A stretch of DNA of 64,000 nucleotides from Dokdonella_A sp966248875 (GCA_966248875.1 CBINBI010000009.1:1-64000); one strand, 5' to 3'. Positions 1 through 9,974 are shown, counted from the stretch's first letter. The notes: generated by a model not told the origin, from the sequence alone. Numbers and translations: made by a program.

Positions 1-694
1 CGGCGATGTTGGCGATCTCGTTCATGAAGCTGATCTTGGTCGCCAGCATCGCGTTCGCCGCGTACTTGGTCAGCTCGGCCGAGCGCACGTCCATCTGCAC
101 GATGCGCTCGTGGTTGCGGTTGAACGGCGCGTACAGCGTCTTCAGCGCGTCCACCGCGTGCTGGCTGTCGGCGCCGATGATGATGCGGTCGGGGCGCATG
201 CAGTCCTGCACCGCATCGCCTTCCTTGAGGAATTCGGGATTGGAGACGACGTCGAACGCGATGTCGACGCCGCGTACCGCGAGCTCGCCCGCGACCGCCG
301 CGCGCACGGAATCGGCGGTGCCGACCGGAACGGTGGACTTGTTGACGATGACGACGGGTTTCGTCATCGCGCGCCCGATCGTGCGGGCGACTTCGAGCAC
401 GTGCGTCAGATCGGCGCTGCCATCCTCGTCGGGCGGCGTGCCCACCGCGATGAAGACGATCTGCGCGTGCGCCATCGCTGCCGCGGCATCGGTGGTGAAC
501 CTGAGGCGGCCGCTGCGGCGGTTCGCCTTGACGAGCGGCTCGAGGCCGGGTTCGTAGATCGGAATCTCGCCGCGCTCGAGGCGCGCGATCTTGTCGGCGT
601 CGACATCGACGCAGACGACGTCATTGCCGACTTCGGCGAGGCAGGTTCCGGTCACGAGGCCGACATAGCCGGTGCCGAAGATCGTCACGCGCAT
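1..694 (-). CDS. ugd: UDP-glucose 6-dehydrogenase, N-terminal part (runs off window)
   Basis: Oxidises UDP-glucose to UDP-glucuronate with NAD+, a cytoplasmic step supplying precursors for surface polysaccharides. About 231 residues are visible. They open with the Rossmann motif MRVTIFGTGYVGLVTG, continue through the conserved segment around SNPEFLKEG, and end at the central helix linking the NAD and substrate domains. The catalytic Cys lies outside the window. The reading frame has two in-frame ATGs, at 703 and 694. A GGAGA Shine-Dalgarno sits directly against the first but about 8 bases before the second, so 694 is preferred. A terminator hairpin separates it from the upstream FKBP gene, so it is probably transcribed separately. 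Confidence 0.93.
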   Translation of the reverse strand, partial: MRVTIFGTGYVGLVTGTCLAEVGNDVVCVDVDADKIARLERGEIPIYEPGLEPLVKANRRSGRLRFTTDAAAAMAHAQIVFIAVGTPPDEDGSADLTHVLEVARTIGRAMTKPVVIVNKSTVPVGTADSVRAAVAGELAVRGVDIAFDVVSNPEFLKEGDAVQDCMRPDRIIIGADSQHAVDALKTLYAPFNRNHERIVQMDVRSAELTKYAANAMLATKISFMNEIANIA

Positions 695-755
695 TCGCGA
701 CATTCTCCGTCAGACGCGGCCGCCGCGGCCGCTCGGTGATTTCGGTGAAACGCAT

Positions 756-797
756 AAACGAAAGGCGCGCCGGAACCCGGCGCGCCTCGTTTCGTTG
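756..797 (-). terminator. Rho-independent terminator after the FKBP gene
   Basis: A GC-rich inverted repeat (GGCGCGCCGG pairing with CCGGCGCGCC over a short loop) is flanked by A-rich sequence on one side and T-rich on the other. Read on the minus strand, the stem is followed by TTTCGTTTATG. It lies just past the FKBP stop codon and ahead of ugd. Confidence 0.75.
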
Positions 798-807
798 CCG
801 CGCCGGA

Positions 808-1620
808 TTACTTCTTCTTGCTGGCGTCGGCGTCCTTCTTGCCCGTCGCCGCCGCGGGCTTGGCGGCAGCCTTCGCCGCCGCGTCCTCGATGCCGAGCAG
901 CTCGACCTCGAAGATCAGCGTCGCGTTCGGGCCGATCGGGCCCGGCGCGTTCTCGCCGTAGGCGAGCTCGGCCGGCACGTAGAACTTGTACTTCGAGCCG
1001 ACTGGCATCAGCTGCAGGCCTTCGCTCCAGCCCTTGATCACGCCGTTCAGCGGGAACGTCGCCGGCTGGCCGCGATCGTAGGAGCTGTCGAACTTGGTGC
1101 CGTCGATCTTCGTGCCGAGGTAGTTGACCTTGACCGTGTCGGTCGCCTTCGGCTTCGGGCCGGTGCCTTCCTTCTCGACTTCGTACTGGAGCCCGGAAGC
1201 AGTCGTCTTCACGCCCGGCTTCGTCTTGTTCTTGGCGAGGAACGCGGCGCCTTCGGTCTTGTTCTTCTCGGCGGCCTCCTTCTGCTCGGCGACGCGCTTG
1301 GCCTGCATCTGCTGCATGTAGGCCTGGCGCACCTGCAGGGCTTCTTCCTGCGTCATCGTGGTCTTCTCGCCCTTCAGCGTCGCCTCGAGCGCCTGCTCGA
1401 CCACCTTGATGTCGATGTCGTCCTTGATCTGCATCAGGCCGCGGCCGATATCCATGCCGACCATGTAGCTGACCTTGTTCTTGTCGATCGGCACGGCCGG
1501 CTTGTCGCTGGACGCGGCGGCTGCCGCCGGCTTCTTGGCCGGTTCGTCAGCGGCGCTGGCGACACCGAACACGGCTGCGAGCGCGGCCGCAAGAAGAGTC
1601 TGTTGCACGAAACGTGTCAT
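808..1620 (-). CDS. Exported FKBP-type peptidyl-prolyl cis-trans isomerase
   Basis: A periplasmic or envelope FkpA/Mip-type prolyl isomerase that assists folding of exported proteins. The 270-residue product has a signal peptide (residues 1-23, ending ASA), a helical FKBP N-terminal dimerisation region at about 45-140, and the FKBP catalytic fold at about 145-235 (GLQYEV, VNYLGT, DGTKFDSSYDRG, FPLNGVIKGW, LAYGE). A Lys/Ala-rich tail of about 30 residues ends in KKK. The start at 1620 is chosen because AGGAG lies just upstream and the signal peptide begins there; a longer upstream extension is open but has no export signal. The basic tail is unusual for FkpA; its role is unknown. Confidence 0.93.
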   Translation of the reverse strand: MTRFVQQTLLAAALAAVFGVASAADEPAKKPAAAAASSDKPAVPIDKNKVSYMVGMDIGRGLMQIKDDIDIKVVEQALEATLKGEKTTMTQEEALQVRQAYMQQMQAKRVAEQKEAAEKNKTEGAAFLAKNKTKPGVKTTASGLQYEVEKEGTGPKPKATDTVKVNYLGTKIDGTKFDSSYDRGQPATFPLNGVIKGWSEGLQLMPVGSKYKFYVPAELAYGENAPGPIGPNATLIFEVELLGIEDAAAKAAAKPAAATGKKDADASKKK

Positions 1621-1935
1621 GGTGGCTCCTGGGGGATCGAATGATTTTGGGTCACGTTGCCCATCGGCGCGGCCGCGCCGAGCGGACCCGACCTGATGCG
1701 GGGCGGCGTATTTTGGACGTGGCGAAACGCATTGGCAAACGGTGTCGCGGCCCTGGCTGCGGCCGGTCGCGATTGGACCGCGCGAGGCCGGATTTGATTC
1801 CCGTCGGTCGTGGCGGCAAAACGAAGGACGATTTTTCGAGCTGCCCACGCTGGCGCAGGATAGATGCAAACCCCTGACGAGTCCGGCTTTCAGCCCGGCC
1901 CAGGGCTTCCCCGACAAAAAAATCCGGCGGACCGC
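1621..1935. other. Intergenic region between the FKBP gene and the ABC operon
   Basis: No coding sequence with a credible start or family match was found here. The region should hold the FKBP promoter on the minus strand, but no strong -35/-10 pair was recognised. The plus-strand promoter of the ABC operon lies immediately beyond its right edge. Confidence 0.5.
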
Positions 1936-1975
1936 TTGACAAGCTCAGATATAGTGTTATAGTTAACTACAACAC
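1936..1975 (+). promoter_or_regulatory. Promoter and palindromic operator of the GntR/YtrA-ABC operon
   Basis: A perfect TTGACA -35 box (1936-1941) is followed after 16 bases by TATAGT (1958-1963). A 22-bp near-perfect palindrome, GTG-N16-CAC at 1954-1975 with centre TAGTTAACTA, covers the -10 box and the probable start site. This spacing of half sites is the kind bound by YtrA-subfamily GntR repressors, and such a regulator is encoded two genes downstream. Autorepression by occlusion of the -10 box is therefore likely, though inferred. The flanking DNA is much more AT-rich than the rest of the window. Confidence 0.8.
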
Positions 1976-2006
1976 TACTTCATCGAGCACCTCCGTGGAG
2001 GCTGTC

Positions 2007-2387
2007 ATGTCGAGTCGGCTGGTTCCCCTGATGCTTTCCCTGGCCATGCTGTATGCGCTCGGCGCCGGCATCGCAGGCCTGCCCCGCCACCCGGCGGCGG
2101 CCCACCCGGCGGAGGTCTCGTCGGCCGAGAGGCATATCCCCGTGCTGCCGACCGTCGTGGTCCGGCCGGACGACGCCGGCGAGCCCGGGCAGCGGCTCGC
2201 GACGACGCTGCTGCCGACCGTCGTCGTGCATCCGACGGTGGACGAGATCGCTACCATCCGCGCGCTCGACGCGCGCACCGGGACCGCCGTCGCCGTGTAC
2301 ACGCTCGGCGGCCTCGCGCCGAAGTCGGGTCTGGACATGCCCTACTATTCTTTCGGCAAGTCGGCGTATCGCCTCCGCAAGGAATGA
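2007..2387 (+). CDS. Small exported or membrane-anchored protein, first gene of the YtrA operon
   Basis: Unrecognised 126-residue protein. It starts with a hydrophobic N-terminal segment (about residues 5-24) that could be a signal peptide or an anchor. The rest is Pro/Val-rich and contains the short motif LPTVVV twice (LPTVVVRPD and LPTVVVHPT). The ATG at 2007 has GGAGG five bases upstream, better than the upstream GTG at 1995. It is the first gene after the palindromic operator and its stop overlaps the following gntR frame, so it is co-transcribed with the ABC exporter. It may be an accessory or sensor component of that system; this is inference from position only. Confidence 0.75.
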   Translation: MSSRLVPLMLSLAMLYALGAGIAGLPRHPAAAHPAEVSSAERHIPVLPTVVVRPDDAGEPGQRLATTLLPTVVVHPTVDEIATIRALDARTGTAVAVYTLGGLAPKSGLDMPYYSFGKSAYRLRKE

Positions 2388-2389
2388 CG

Positions 2390-2761
2390 ATGACCATCGC
2401 TTGGAACGATTCGACGCCGATCTATCGCCAGCTGCGCGACCGCGTGGTGGCGATGATCCTCGACGGCGTCCTGAAGCAGGGCGACCCCCTGCCGTCCGTG
2501 CGCCAGGTCGCCGCGGACTTCCAGATCAACCCGATCACGGTATCCAAGGCGTACCAGGAACTGGTCGACGAGAATCTCGTGGAAAAACGACGGGGGCTTG
2601 GCATGTACGTCACCGAAGGCGCACGCAGCGCGCTGCTGAAATCCGAGCGCGACCGGTTTCTTTCCGAGGAGTGGCCGGCGCTCCACGCGCGTCTGACCCG
2701 GCTCGGCCTTTCGCTGAAGGAGCTCATGGAGCACAGCCGTCATGACGAGGAAGTGAAATGA
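2390..2761 (+). CDS. GntR-family transcriptional regulator, YtrA subfamily
   Basis: Cytoplasmic DNA-binding repressor of 123 residues. The winged helix-turn-helix occupies about residues 5-75 (YRQLRDRVVAMILDG, LPSVRQVAADFQINPITVSK) and is followed by a short helical C-terminal tail rather than a large ligand domain. That is the diagnostic architecture of YtrA-type regulators linked to ABC transporters. AAGGA lies six bases before the ATG at 2390; the in-frame ATG at 2384 abuts that site and is less likely. Its stop overlaps the ATPase start (ATGA). The likely target is the GTG-N16-CAC palindrome at 1954-1975. The inducing signal is not visible; related systems often respond to cell-envelope stress. 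Confidence 0.9.
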   Translation: MTIAWNDSTPIYRQLRDRVVAMILDGVLKQGDPLPSVRQVAADFQINPITVSKAYQELVDENLVEKRRGLGMYVTEGARSALLKSERDRFLSEEWPALHARLTRLGLSLKELMEHSRHDEEVK

Positions 2762-3627
2762 GCGACGCCAGCCAGCCCATCGTCCGCGCACGGAACCTGT
2801 CCAAGAGCTACGGGACGACTCGCGCGCTCGATCATGTCAGCTTCGACATCGAGGCCGGCCGCATCGTCGGCCTGATCGGACCGAACGGCGCGGGCAAGAC
2901 CACCGCGCTGAAGGCGATCCTCGGCCTCACCGACTTCGAAGGCGAGCTCTCGGTGCTCGGTTTCGACCCGCGCAGGGAGCGTGCCCGGTTGATGGAGCAC
3001 GTCTGCTTCATCGCGGACGTCGCCGTGCTGCCGCGCTGGATCCGCGTCAGCGAGGCGATCGAGTTCGTCGCGGGCGTCCACCCGCGCTTCTCGCGCGAGA
3101 AGTGCGAGGCGTTTCTCCGCCACACCAAGATCCAGCCAGGCATGCGCGTGCGCGAGCTCTCGAAGGGCATGATCGTGCAGCTCCATCTCGCGCTCGTCAT
3201 GGCCATCGATGCGCGCCTGCTCGTGCTGGACGAGCCGACACTCGGCCTCGACATCCTCTACCGCAAGTCGTTCTACGAGAGCCTGCTCTCGGATTACTTC
3301 GACGAGAACAAGACGATCATCGTGACGACGCACCAGGTCGAGGAAGTCGAGCACATCCTGACCGACCTCGTCTTCATCCGCGAGGGCAGGATCGCGCTCG
3401 CCGCGACGATGGACGAAGTCGGCGAGCGCTACGCCGAGGTCATGGTCAATCCCGACAAGGCGGAGGCCGCGCGCGCGCTCAAGCCGCTCAACGAGCGCCA
3501 GGTCTTCGGCAAGTCGATCTTCCTCTTCGACGGCATCGAACGCGCGCGACTCGCCGCGCTCGGCGAGCTGCACAAACCGAGCGTCGCCGACCTGTTCGTC
3601 GCGACGATGAAGGGAACCTACGCATGA
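2758..3627 (+). CDS. ABC transporter ATP-binding protein
   Basis: Cytoplasmic ATPase subunit of an exporter, 289 residues. Walker A GPNGAGKTT is at residues 41-49, a divergent signature LSKGM at about 124-128 (where LSGGQ is usual), Walker B LLVLDEP at 144-150 and the H-loop His at about 192. The C-terminal 70 residues form an extension typical of YtrB/BcrA-type ATPases. The gene overlaps the regulator before it and the permease after it by four bases each, showing translational coupling. The substrate cannot be read from sequence; relatives export antimicrobial peptides or affect envelope stress. Confidence 0.92.
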   Translation: MSDASQPIVRARNLSKSYGTTRALDHVSFDIEAGRIVGLIGPNGAGKTTALKAILGLTDFEGELSVLGFDPRRERARLMEHVCFIADVAVLPRWIRVSEAIEFVAGVHPRFSREKCEAFLRHTKIQPGMRVRELSKGMIVQLHLALVMAIDARLLVLDEPTLGLDILYRKSFYESLLSDYFDENKTIIVTTHQVEEVEHILTDLVFIREGRIALAATMDEVGERYAEVMVNPDKAEAARALKPLNERQVFGKSIFLFDGIERARLAALGELHKPSVADLFVATMKGTYA

Positions 3628-4658
3628 ACCATCAGGATTCCGCCACCACGCAGCGCGCCCTGCCGAGATTCGATTCGCGGCTCGGGCGCACTCTTCCGCT
3701 GATGCTCAAGCGCGAGTACTGGGAACACCGCGGCGGCTTCTTCTGGGTGCCGGTGTGGATCTGCGTTGCGATCCTGGTCGTGACCGCGCTCGGCATTCTC
3801 ACCGCCGAGGTGTTCAACGCGCGAGCGAACGTGCACATGGGGTTCTCGCTGCAGGACCTGCACGAGCACATGACGGCAAACGACCTCGCCCAGGCCGGCA
3901 ACGCGCTCGACATGGCGCAGCTCATGTTCGGCGCGCTCACCTGCGTCAGCCTGTTCTTCGTGCTGTTCTTCTATCTGCTGGGCGCGCTCTACGACGACCG
4001 CCGCGACCGCAGCGTGCTGTTCTGGAAATCGCTGCCGATCACCGACACCGAGACGGTCGGCTCGAAGGTGCTGAGCGCGATGTTCGTGGCGCCGCTGATC
4101 GCGTTCGTCGTCTCGACCGCCGCCTACGTCGTGTTCCTCGTGCTCGTCTGCCTGTGGGCCGGTATCCACGGCGTGAACGCGCTGCCGGCCGTGCTCGCCG
4201 CGCATCCGTTCGGCATGTTCTGGCGGCTGCTGCTGACGATTCCGGTCGACGCGCTGTGGGCGCTGCCGACGATCGGCTGGCTGCTCTTCTGGTCGGCTTA
4301 CGCGCGCAGCAAGCCGTTCCTGTGGGCGGTGATCCTGCCGATCGTCGCGGTTGCGGTGAACGGCTGGTTCTCTATGCTCGGCCTGCCGCACGTCGGCGGC
4401 GAGGTCGCGCTGAAGAGCGTCGTGGGCCGCCTGCTGCTCAGCGTGATGCCGGGCTCCTGGATCGGCAATGGAGCCGGCATGTTCGGCGCCCACCGCTTCT
4501 CGTTCGGCGACGACGAGCACGTGCTGACGATCTTCGACCCCGGCCGCGTCTACGCGCTGCTCGCCACGCCCGGCCTCTGGCTCGGCGTCGTCGCGGGCCT
4601 GGCGCTGATCGCCGCCGCGATCTGGTCGCGACAGCGGCGCATCGAGACCGCGACCTGA
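3624..4658 (+). CDS. ABC transporter permease, ABC-2 type
   Basis: Membrane subunit of the preceding ATPase, 344 residues. Several hydrophobic segments are evident (for example around VPVWICVAILVVTALGIL, LTCVSLFFVLFFYLLGALY, APLIAFVVSTAAYVVFLVLV and a C-terminal LWLGVVAGLALIAAAIW), giving about six membrane spans. The motif DDRRDRSVLFWKSLP after the second span is characteristic of ABC-2 permeases that accompany BcrA/YtrB ATPases. The ATG overlaps the ATPase stop (ATGA), and a strong terminator follows, so it closes the operon. Confidence 0.9.
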   Translation: MNHQDSATTQRALPRFDSRLGRTLPLMLKREYWEHRGGFFWVPVWICVAILVVTALGILTAEVFNARANVHMGFSLQDLHEHMTANDLAQAGNALDMAQLMFGALTCVSLFFVLFFYLLGALYDDRRDRSVLFWKSLPITDTETVGSKVLSAMFVAPLIAFVVSTAAYVVFLVLVCLWAGIHGVNALPAVLAAHPFGMFWRLLLTIPVDALWALPTIGWLLFWSAYARSKPFLWAVILPIVAVAVNGWFSMLGLPHVGGEVALKSVVGRLLLSVMPGSWIGNGAGMFGAHRFSFGDDEHVLTIFDPGRVYALLATPGLWLGVVAGLALIAAAIWSRQRRIETAT

Positions 4659-4677
4659 CGCGGAACTGCGCAGGATA

Positions 4678-4710
4678 CGAAGAGGGCCGCTTTCGCGGCC
4701 CTCTTCGTTC
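4678..4710. terminator. Bidirectional terminator between convergent genes
   Basis: A perfect 13-bp stem (CGAAGAGGGCCGC) with a four-base loop lies between the end of the ABC operon and the end of the minus-strand gene that follows. Its symmetry allows it to act on both strands. Confidence 0.85.
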
Positions 4711-4732
4711 ACGCGTACTGCGACCGACGGCG

Positions 4733-5920
4733 TCAACGCACCGTGTCGCTGATCACCTTGTACTTGTTCGCACCGTCCTTCTGCAGTCCGGTCTGGCCGA
4801 GATCGAGCGTGCCCTCGAGCCAGTAGCGTGACAGCGACGGTCCTTCGCGGCGCACGACGACGGCCATGCCCTTGCCGGTGTAAACCGCATCGCCCGCGCG
4901 CAGCTTCTCGACCGTGATGCTGTTGCCGATCGGACGGCCGTCGTTGTAGTCGCGCTCGAGCGCCGCCCGGCCCGGCGAATTTTCCGCAGGCACCGACGCC
5001 GTCAGCGTCATGGCCTGATCGCTGCGATCGGCGCGCAGCGAATAGTTGTCGCCGCGCAGCGGCTCGATCACCTGGTAGCGGTTCGGTCCGAGCTCCTTGA
5101 GCTCGGTGCGGCGCAGATCGAGCTCGCCTTCGAGCCAGAACATACGCGGCCGCAGGCTTTCGCGGCGCACAACCGCGCGCACCGGCCCGTCGACGAAGAT
5201 GAAATCGCCCGATTGCAGCCCGCCCGGCGAAAGCGGGCCTTCCGCCTCGCGACCGTTGTTGAGCGATTGCTCCATGCGCTGCCGGATCTTCGCAACGTCC
5301 GGCTTGGCCGGCGCAGCCGGCTCGGGTTTCGTGGCCGTCGCCACGGACGCGGCCTTCGGCGGTGCCGACGCGGACGCGGGCGGCGGCGCGGACGCGGTGG
5401 CGGTGGCGGGTGCCGAAGCAGGCGCCGTGGCCGGCGCTGCGACCGGTGCAGCCGCGGCCGGCGCGACCGGCGCCGGCGACGTCTTCACCACCGGCGCCTG
5501 TTCCGGTTCGGGCGGCGGCAATGTCGGCTTGGGGCCCGGCACGGCAACCGGGACGTGGTCGGCCGTGGCGCGCGGAACGGGCTTTGGCTCCGGCCGCGGC
5601 TCCGCCTTCGCCGTTTCCTGCTTCGGCGGCTCGGCCGGCTTGTCCTCGATGCGCACCAGCACGTTTTCGTAGAAACCGTCCTTCAGCACGATGTCGGCCG
5701 CGCCGCCGGCGCGGATCTTCGCCGCGATCTTCGCGTGCCAGTCCTGCGGCGCGGTCACCACGATGCGCTTGCCCGATTTCGCCGCGTCGCGCCCGAGCGC
5801 GGCGAACTTCGCATCGCCCGCGCCGGACTGGAAATCCTTTCCGGAAATGTCGACGTTCTGCTGCGCGAACGCGGGAGCCGCGGCGAGCGCCGCGGCCAGC
5901 AACAACCTTCCTGCTTTCAT
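4733..5920 (-). CDS. Exported protein of unknown function with a duplicated C-terminal domain
   Basis: I do not recognise the family. The 395-residue product has a signal peptide (MKAGRLLLAAALAAAPAFA) and a small N-terminal region with a WHAKIAAKIRAGG segment. A very Ala/Pro-rich linker of about 120 residues follows, and then two related modules of about 60-70 residues. Both modules carry a GD-x-gap-V-RRE pattern, a (F/Y)WLEGxLDL core, and a (N/G)xYxVI end. The start at 5920 is chosen because the signal peptide begins there and GGGG lies 9-12 bases upstream; a start at 5935 is also open. The architecture suggests an envelope protein with a flexible tether. Binding targets cannot be inferred. 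Confidence 0.75.
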   Translation of the reverse strand: MKAGRLLLAAALAAAPAFAQQNVDISGKDFQSGAGDAKFAALGRDAAKSGKRIVVTAPQDWHAKIAAKIRAGGAADIVLKDGFYENVLVRIEDKPAEPPKQETAKAEPRPEPKPVPRATADHVPVAVPGPKPTLPPPEPEQAPVVKTSPAPVAPAAAAPVAAPATAPASAPATATASAPPPASASAPPKAASVATATKPEPAAPAKPDVAKIRQRMEQSLNNGREAEGPLSPGGLQSGDFIFVDGPVRAVVRRESLRPRMFWLEGELDLRRTELKELGPNRYQVIEPLRGDNYSLRADRSDQAMTLTASVPAENSPGRAALERDYNDGRPIGNSITVEKLRAGDAVYTGKGMAVVVRREGPSLSRYWLEGTLDLGQTGLQKDGANKYKVISDTVR

Positions 5921-6074
5921 TTCGATAGACCCCATTCTCGATCGTCAAGACTCGCGACGGGCGATTGTCGTCGCAGCCTCTGCACCGGCATGTGCCATTG
6001 GCCACGCCGAACGCGGCAACGCGTGCCGCCGCACGGTTCTGCGTTCAGGTGGAACGGAGGCGCGGCGACACCGC

Positions 6075-7469
<1,395 letters not shown>

Positions 7470-7500
7470 CGTTGCCTCGGGGAAGGAAAAGAGGTCGGTA

Positions 7501-7506
7501 ATTATA
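7501..7506 (-). promoter_or_regulatory. Candidate -10 box for fumC
   Basis: TATAAT on the minus strand, about 32 bases before the fumC start codon. No good -35 hexamer was found at 16-18 bases, so this is a partial promoter call only. Confidence 0.4.
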
Positions 7507-7671
7507 GCCGTCCGTTGTAGACTGTCCGGATTGCAGTCGCCTCGCCGTTCCGTGCGACCGCAGGCGGATCGAAGGGCTCGAAATTCCGCGCCCCGGCTTG
7601 CCGTCGCCGCCGGCGCGGCCTGTCCCGCAAGCAGGGCGACGGAAACGGCTTTTTCTTCACGCAGGATCACG

Positions 7672-9039
7672 ATGCCGCACAGCGCGCTCACCGCCTTGTC
7701 TCCGCTCGACGGCCGCTACGCGGCCAAGGTCGCGAACCTGCGCCCGATCTTCAGCGAATACGGACTGATGAAGCGGCGCGTGCAGGTCGAAGTACGCTGG
7801 CTGCTCGCGCTCGCCGAGGCGCCGGACATCCCCGAAGTCGCGCCGTTCTCGCCGGCCGCACGCGCCGCCCTGGCCGCGATTGCCGAAGGTTTCTCCGAAG
7901 ACGATGCCGCGCGCATCAAGTCCATCGAGCGCACCACGAACCACGACGTCAAGGCCGTCGAGTATTTCATCAAGGAGCGCGTCGCCGGCAACGGCGAGCT
8001 TGCGAAGGCCTCCGAGTTCGTCCACTTTGCCTGCACCAGCGAGGACATCAACAATCTCGCCTACGCGCTGATGCTGCGCGACGCGCGTGCCGGTGTGCTG
8101 CTGCCGACGCTGGACGCGGTGATCGCAAAGCTGCGCGATCTTGCGCACGCGCTGGCCGCGCAGCCCATGTTGTCGCGCACGCACGGCCAGACCGCTTCGC
8201 CGACCACGCTCGGCAAGGAGATCGCGAACGTCGTCGCGCGCCTCGCGCGCCAGCGAGCGCAGATCGCCGGCGTCGAGCTCACCGGCAAGATCAACGGCGC
8301 GGTCGGCAACTACAACGCGCACATCGCCGCATATCCCGAAGTCGACTGGCCGGCGTTCTCGCGCCGCTTCGTCGAATCGCTCGGTCTCGCCTGGACCGCG
8401 TACACGACGCAGATCGAGCCGCACGACGTGATCGCCGAGCTCGGCGACGCGACCCGCCGTGCCAACACGATCCTGATCGATTTCGCGCGCGACGTCTGGG
8501 GCTACATCTCGCTCGGCTACTTCCGGCAGGCGCTCAAAGCCGGCGAGGTCGGCTCGTCGACGATGCCGCACAAGGTGAACCCGATCGACTTCGAGAACGC
8601 GGAGGGCAACCTCGGCATCGCGAATGCGCTGTTCGCTCACTTTTCGGAAAAGCTGCCGATTTCGCGCTGGCAGCGCGACCTCACCGATTCGACCGTGCTG
8701 CGCGCTCTCGGCACCGCGTTCGGACACACCGAGATCGCCCTCGAATCGCTGCTGCGCGGGCTCGGCAAGCTGAATCCCGATCCGGCGCGCATCGCGGCCG
8801 ATCTCGAAGCGAGCTTCGAAGTGCTTGCCGAAGCCGTGCAGACGGTGATGCGGCGGTACGGTCTGCCCGAGCCCTACGAGCAGCTGAAGGCTCTGACGCG
8901 CGGCGAGCGCATCACGCGCGAAGCGATGCAGGCCTTCATCGGCTCGCTGGCGCTGCCGCACGAGGCAAAGGAGCGCCTGCTCGCATTGACGCCGGCGAGC
9001 TACATCGGGCTCGCCCGCGAATTGGCAGAAAAAATCTAG
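7672..9039 (+). CDS. purB: Adenylosuccinate lyase
   Basis: Catalyses two beta-eliminations of fumarate in purine synthesis: SAICAR to AICAR and adenylosuccinate to AMP. The 455-residue protein is of the gammaproteobacterial type, starting LTALSPLDGRYAAKV with the FSEYGLMKRRVQVEVRWL segment. The superfamily signature GSSTMPHKVNPIDFENAEGN is present, with the catalytic TSEDINN and SRTHGQTASPTTLGKE regions. The ATG at 7672 has AGGA about 7 bases upstream. It is followed at 56 bases by the metallo-beta-lactamase operon on the same strand. The fumarate it releases feeds the divergent fumC product's pool. Confidence 0.97.
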   Translation: MPHSALTALSPLDGRYAAKVANLRPIFSEYGLMKRRVQVEVRWLLALAEAPDIPEVAPFSPAARAALAAIAEGFSEDDAARIKSIERTTNHDVKAVEYFIKERVAGNGELAKASEFVHFACTSEDINNLAYALMLRDARAGVLLPTLDAVIAKLRDLAHALAAQPMLSRTHGQTASPTTLGKEIANVVARLARQRAQIAGVELTGKINGAVGNYNAHIAAYPEVDWPAFSRRFVESLGLAWTAYTTQIEPHDVIAELGDATRRANTILIDFARDVWGYISLGYFRQALKAGEVGSSTMPHKVNPIDFENAEGNLGIANALFAHFSEKLPISRWQRDLTDSTVLRALGTAFGHTEIALESLLRGLGKLNPDPARIAADLEASFEVLAEAVQTVMRRYGLPEPYEQLKALTRGERITREAMQAFIGSLALPHEAKERLLALTPASYIGLARELAEKI

Positions 9040-9095
9040 CGCGGGGTCGCATCGGGCACGAACACTCGCGGCGCTCTTGCCAACCGGAGTTTCCG

Positions 9096-9974
9096 ATGCG
9101 CTTTCCTGCACTTTTCTGTCTCGCACTCGCCTCTGCCGCGCCCGCGGCAGCGCAGGCTGCGGATGCCTGCCCGCCCGATGCGAAGTGGACCGATCCCGCG
9201 CTGCCGCGGAAGATCCAAGGCAACACCTGGTACGTGGGGACCTGCGGCCTCGGCTCGATCCTCATCACTTCGGAACAGGGCCACGTGCTGATCGACGGCG
9301 GCGTCGAAGCGGCGGCACCGCTGATCGAAGCCGGCATCCGGCAGCTCGGGTTCCGCGTCGAAGACGTGCGCTACATACTCGGCTCGCACGAGCACTACGA
9401 TCACGCCGGCGGCATCGCGAAACTGCAGCAGGATTCGCATGCGACCGTGCTCGCGCGCGAGCCGGCCGCGACTGCCCTCGAGCACGGCCGCGGCGGCCGT
9501 GGCGACCCGCAGTTCCTGTCGGCGCGATCGTTTCCGCCGGTCGCGAATGTGCGGCGCATCGCTGATGGCGAGACCGTCGCGCTCGGACCGATCCGGCTCA
9601 CCGCTCATGCAACGCCGGGCCACACACCCGGCAGCACGACGTGGACCTGGCGCTCGTGCGAGGACGGGCGCTGCCTCGACATCGTCTATGCGGACAGCCT
9701 CACTGCCGTGTCCGACGACGCGTTCCGGTTTTCCGACGACGCGGCCCATCCCGGCGTGCTGAATGCGTTCCGACGCAGCATCGCGACGATCGGCGCACTG
9801 CCTTGCGACATTCTGCTGACGCCGCACCCGGGCGCCAGCGATCTCTTAAGCCGTCTCGGCCCGCACGCCGACGCGCCGCTGATCGACGGCAGCGCCTGTC
9901 GCCGCTATGCCGCGAAGGCGAGCGAACATCTCGACCAGCGCATTGCCCGCGAGAAGGCGACCCCTGCACCGTGA
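9096..9974 (+). CDS. Subclass B3 metallo-beta-lactamase
   Basis: Periplasmic zinc enzyme that hydrolyses beta-lactams, including typically carbapenems. The 292-residue protein has a Sec signal peptide (cleavage near AQA-AD, residue 22). All six B3 zinc ligands are visible: H98, H100, D102 and H103 in SHEHYDH, H176 in HATPGHTPGST, and H244 in LTPHPGASD. The B3 hallmarks TWYVGTCGLGSILITS and GHTPGSTTWTW are also present. B1/B2 enzymes would need a Cys ligand, which is absent. GGAG precedes the ATG. The stop overlaps the roxA start (GTGA), so the two are translationally coupled. Activity spectrum and expression level are not readable from sequence. Confidence 0.93.
   Translation: MRFPALFCLALASAAPAAAQAADACPPDAKWTDPALPRKIQGNTWYVGTCGLGSILITSEQGHVLIDGGVEAAAPLIEAGIRQLGFRVEDVRYILGSHEHYDHAGGIAKLQQDSHATVLAREPAATALEHGRGGRGDPQFLSARSFPPVANVRRIADGETVALGPIRLTAHATPGHTPGSTTWTWRSCEDGRCLDIVYADSLTAVSDDAFRFSDDAAHPGVLNAFRRSIATIGALPCDILLTPHPGASDLLSRLGPHADAPLIDGSACRRYAAKASEHLDQRIAREKATPAP

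Noticed and set aside
3618..6005. Very long minus-strand open frame through the ABC permease and the exported protein gene
   Set aside because: Arg/Ala-rich shadow frame of a GC-rich genome; overlaps real genes with recognisable families on other frames and has no motif.
9096..9974. Glyoxalase II or another MBL-fold hydrolase
   Set aside because: The full B3 ligand set, signal peptide and TCGLGSILITS / GHTPGSTTWTW signatures favour a B3 beta-lactamase.
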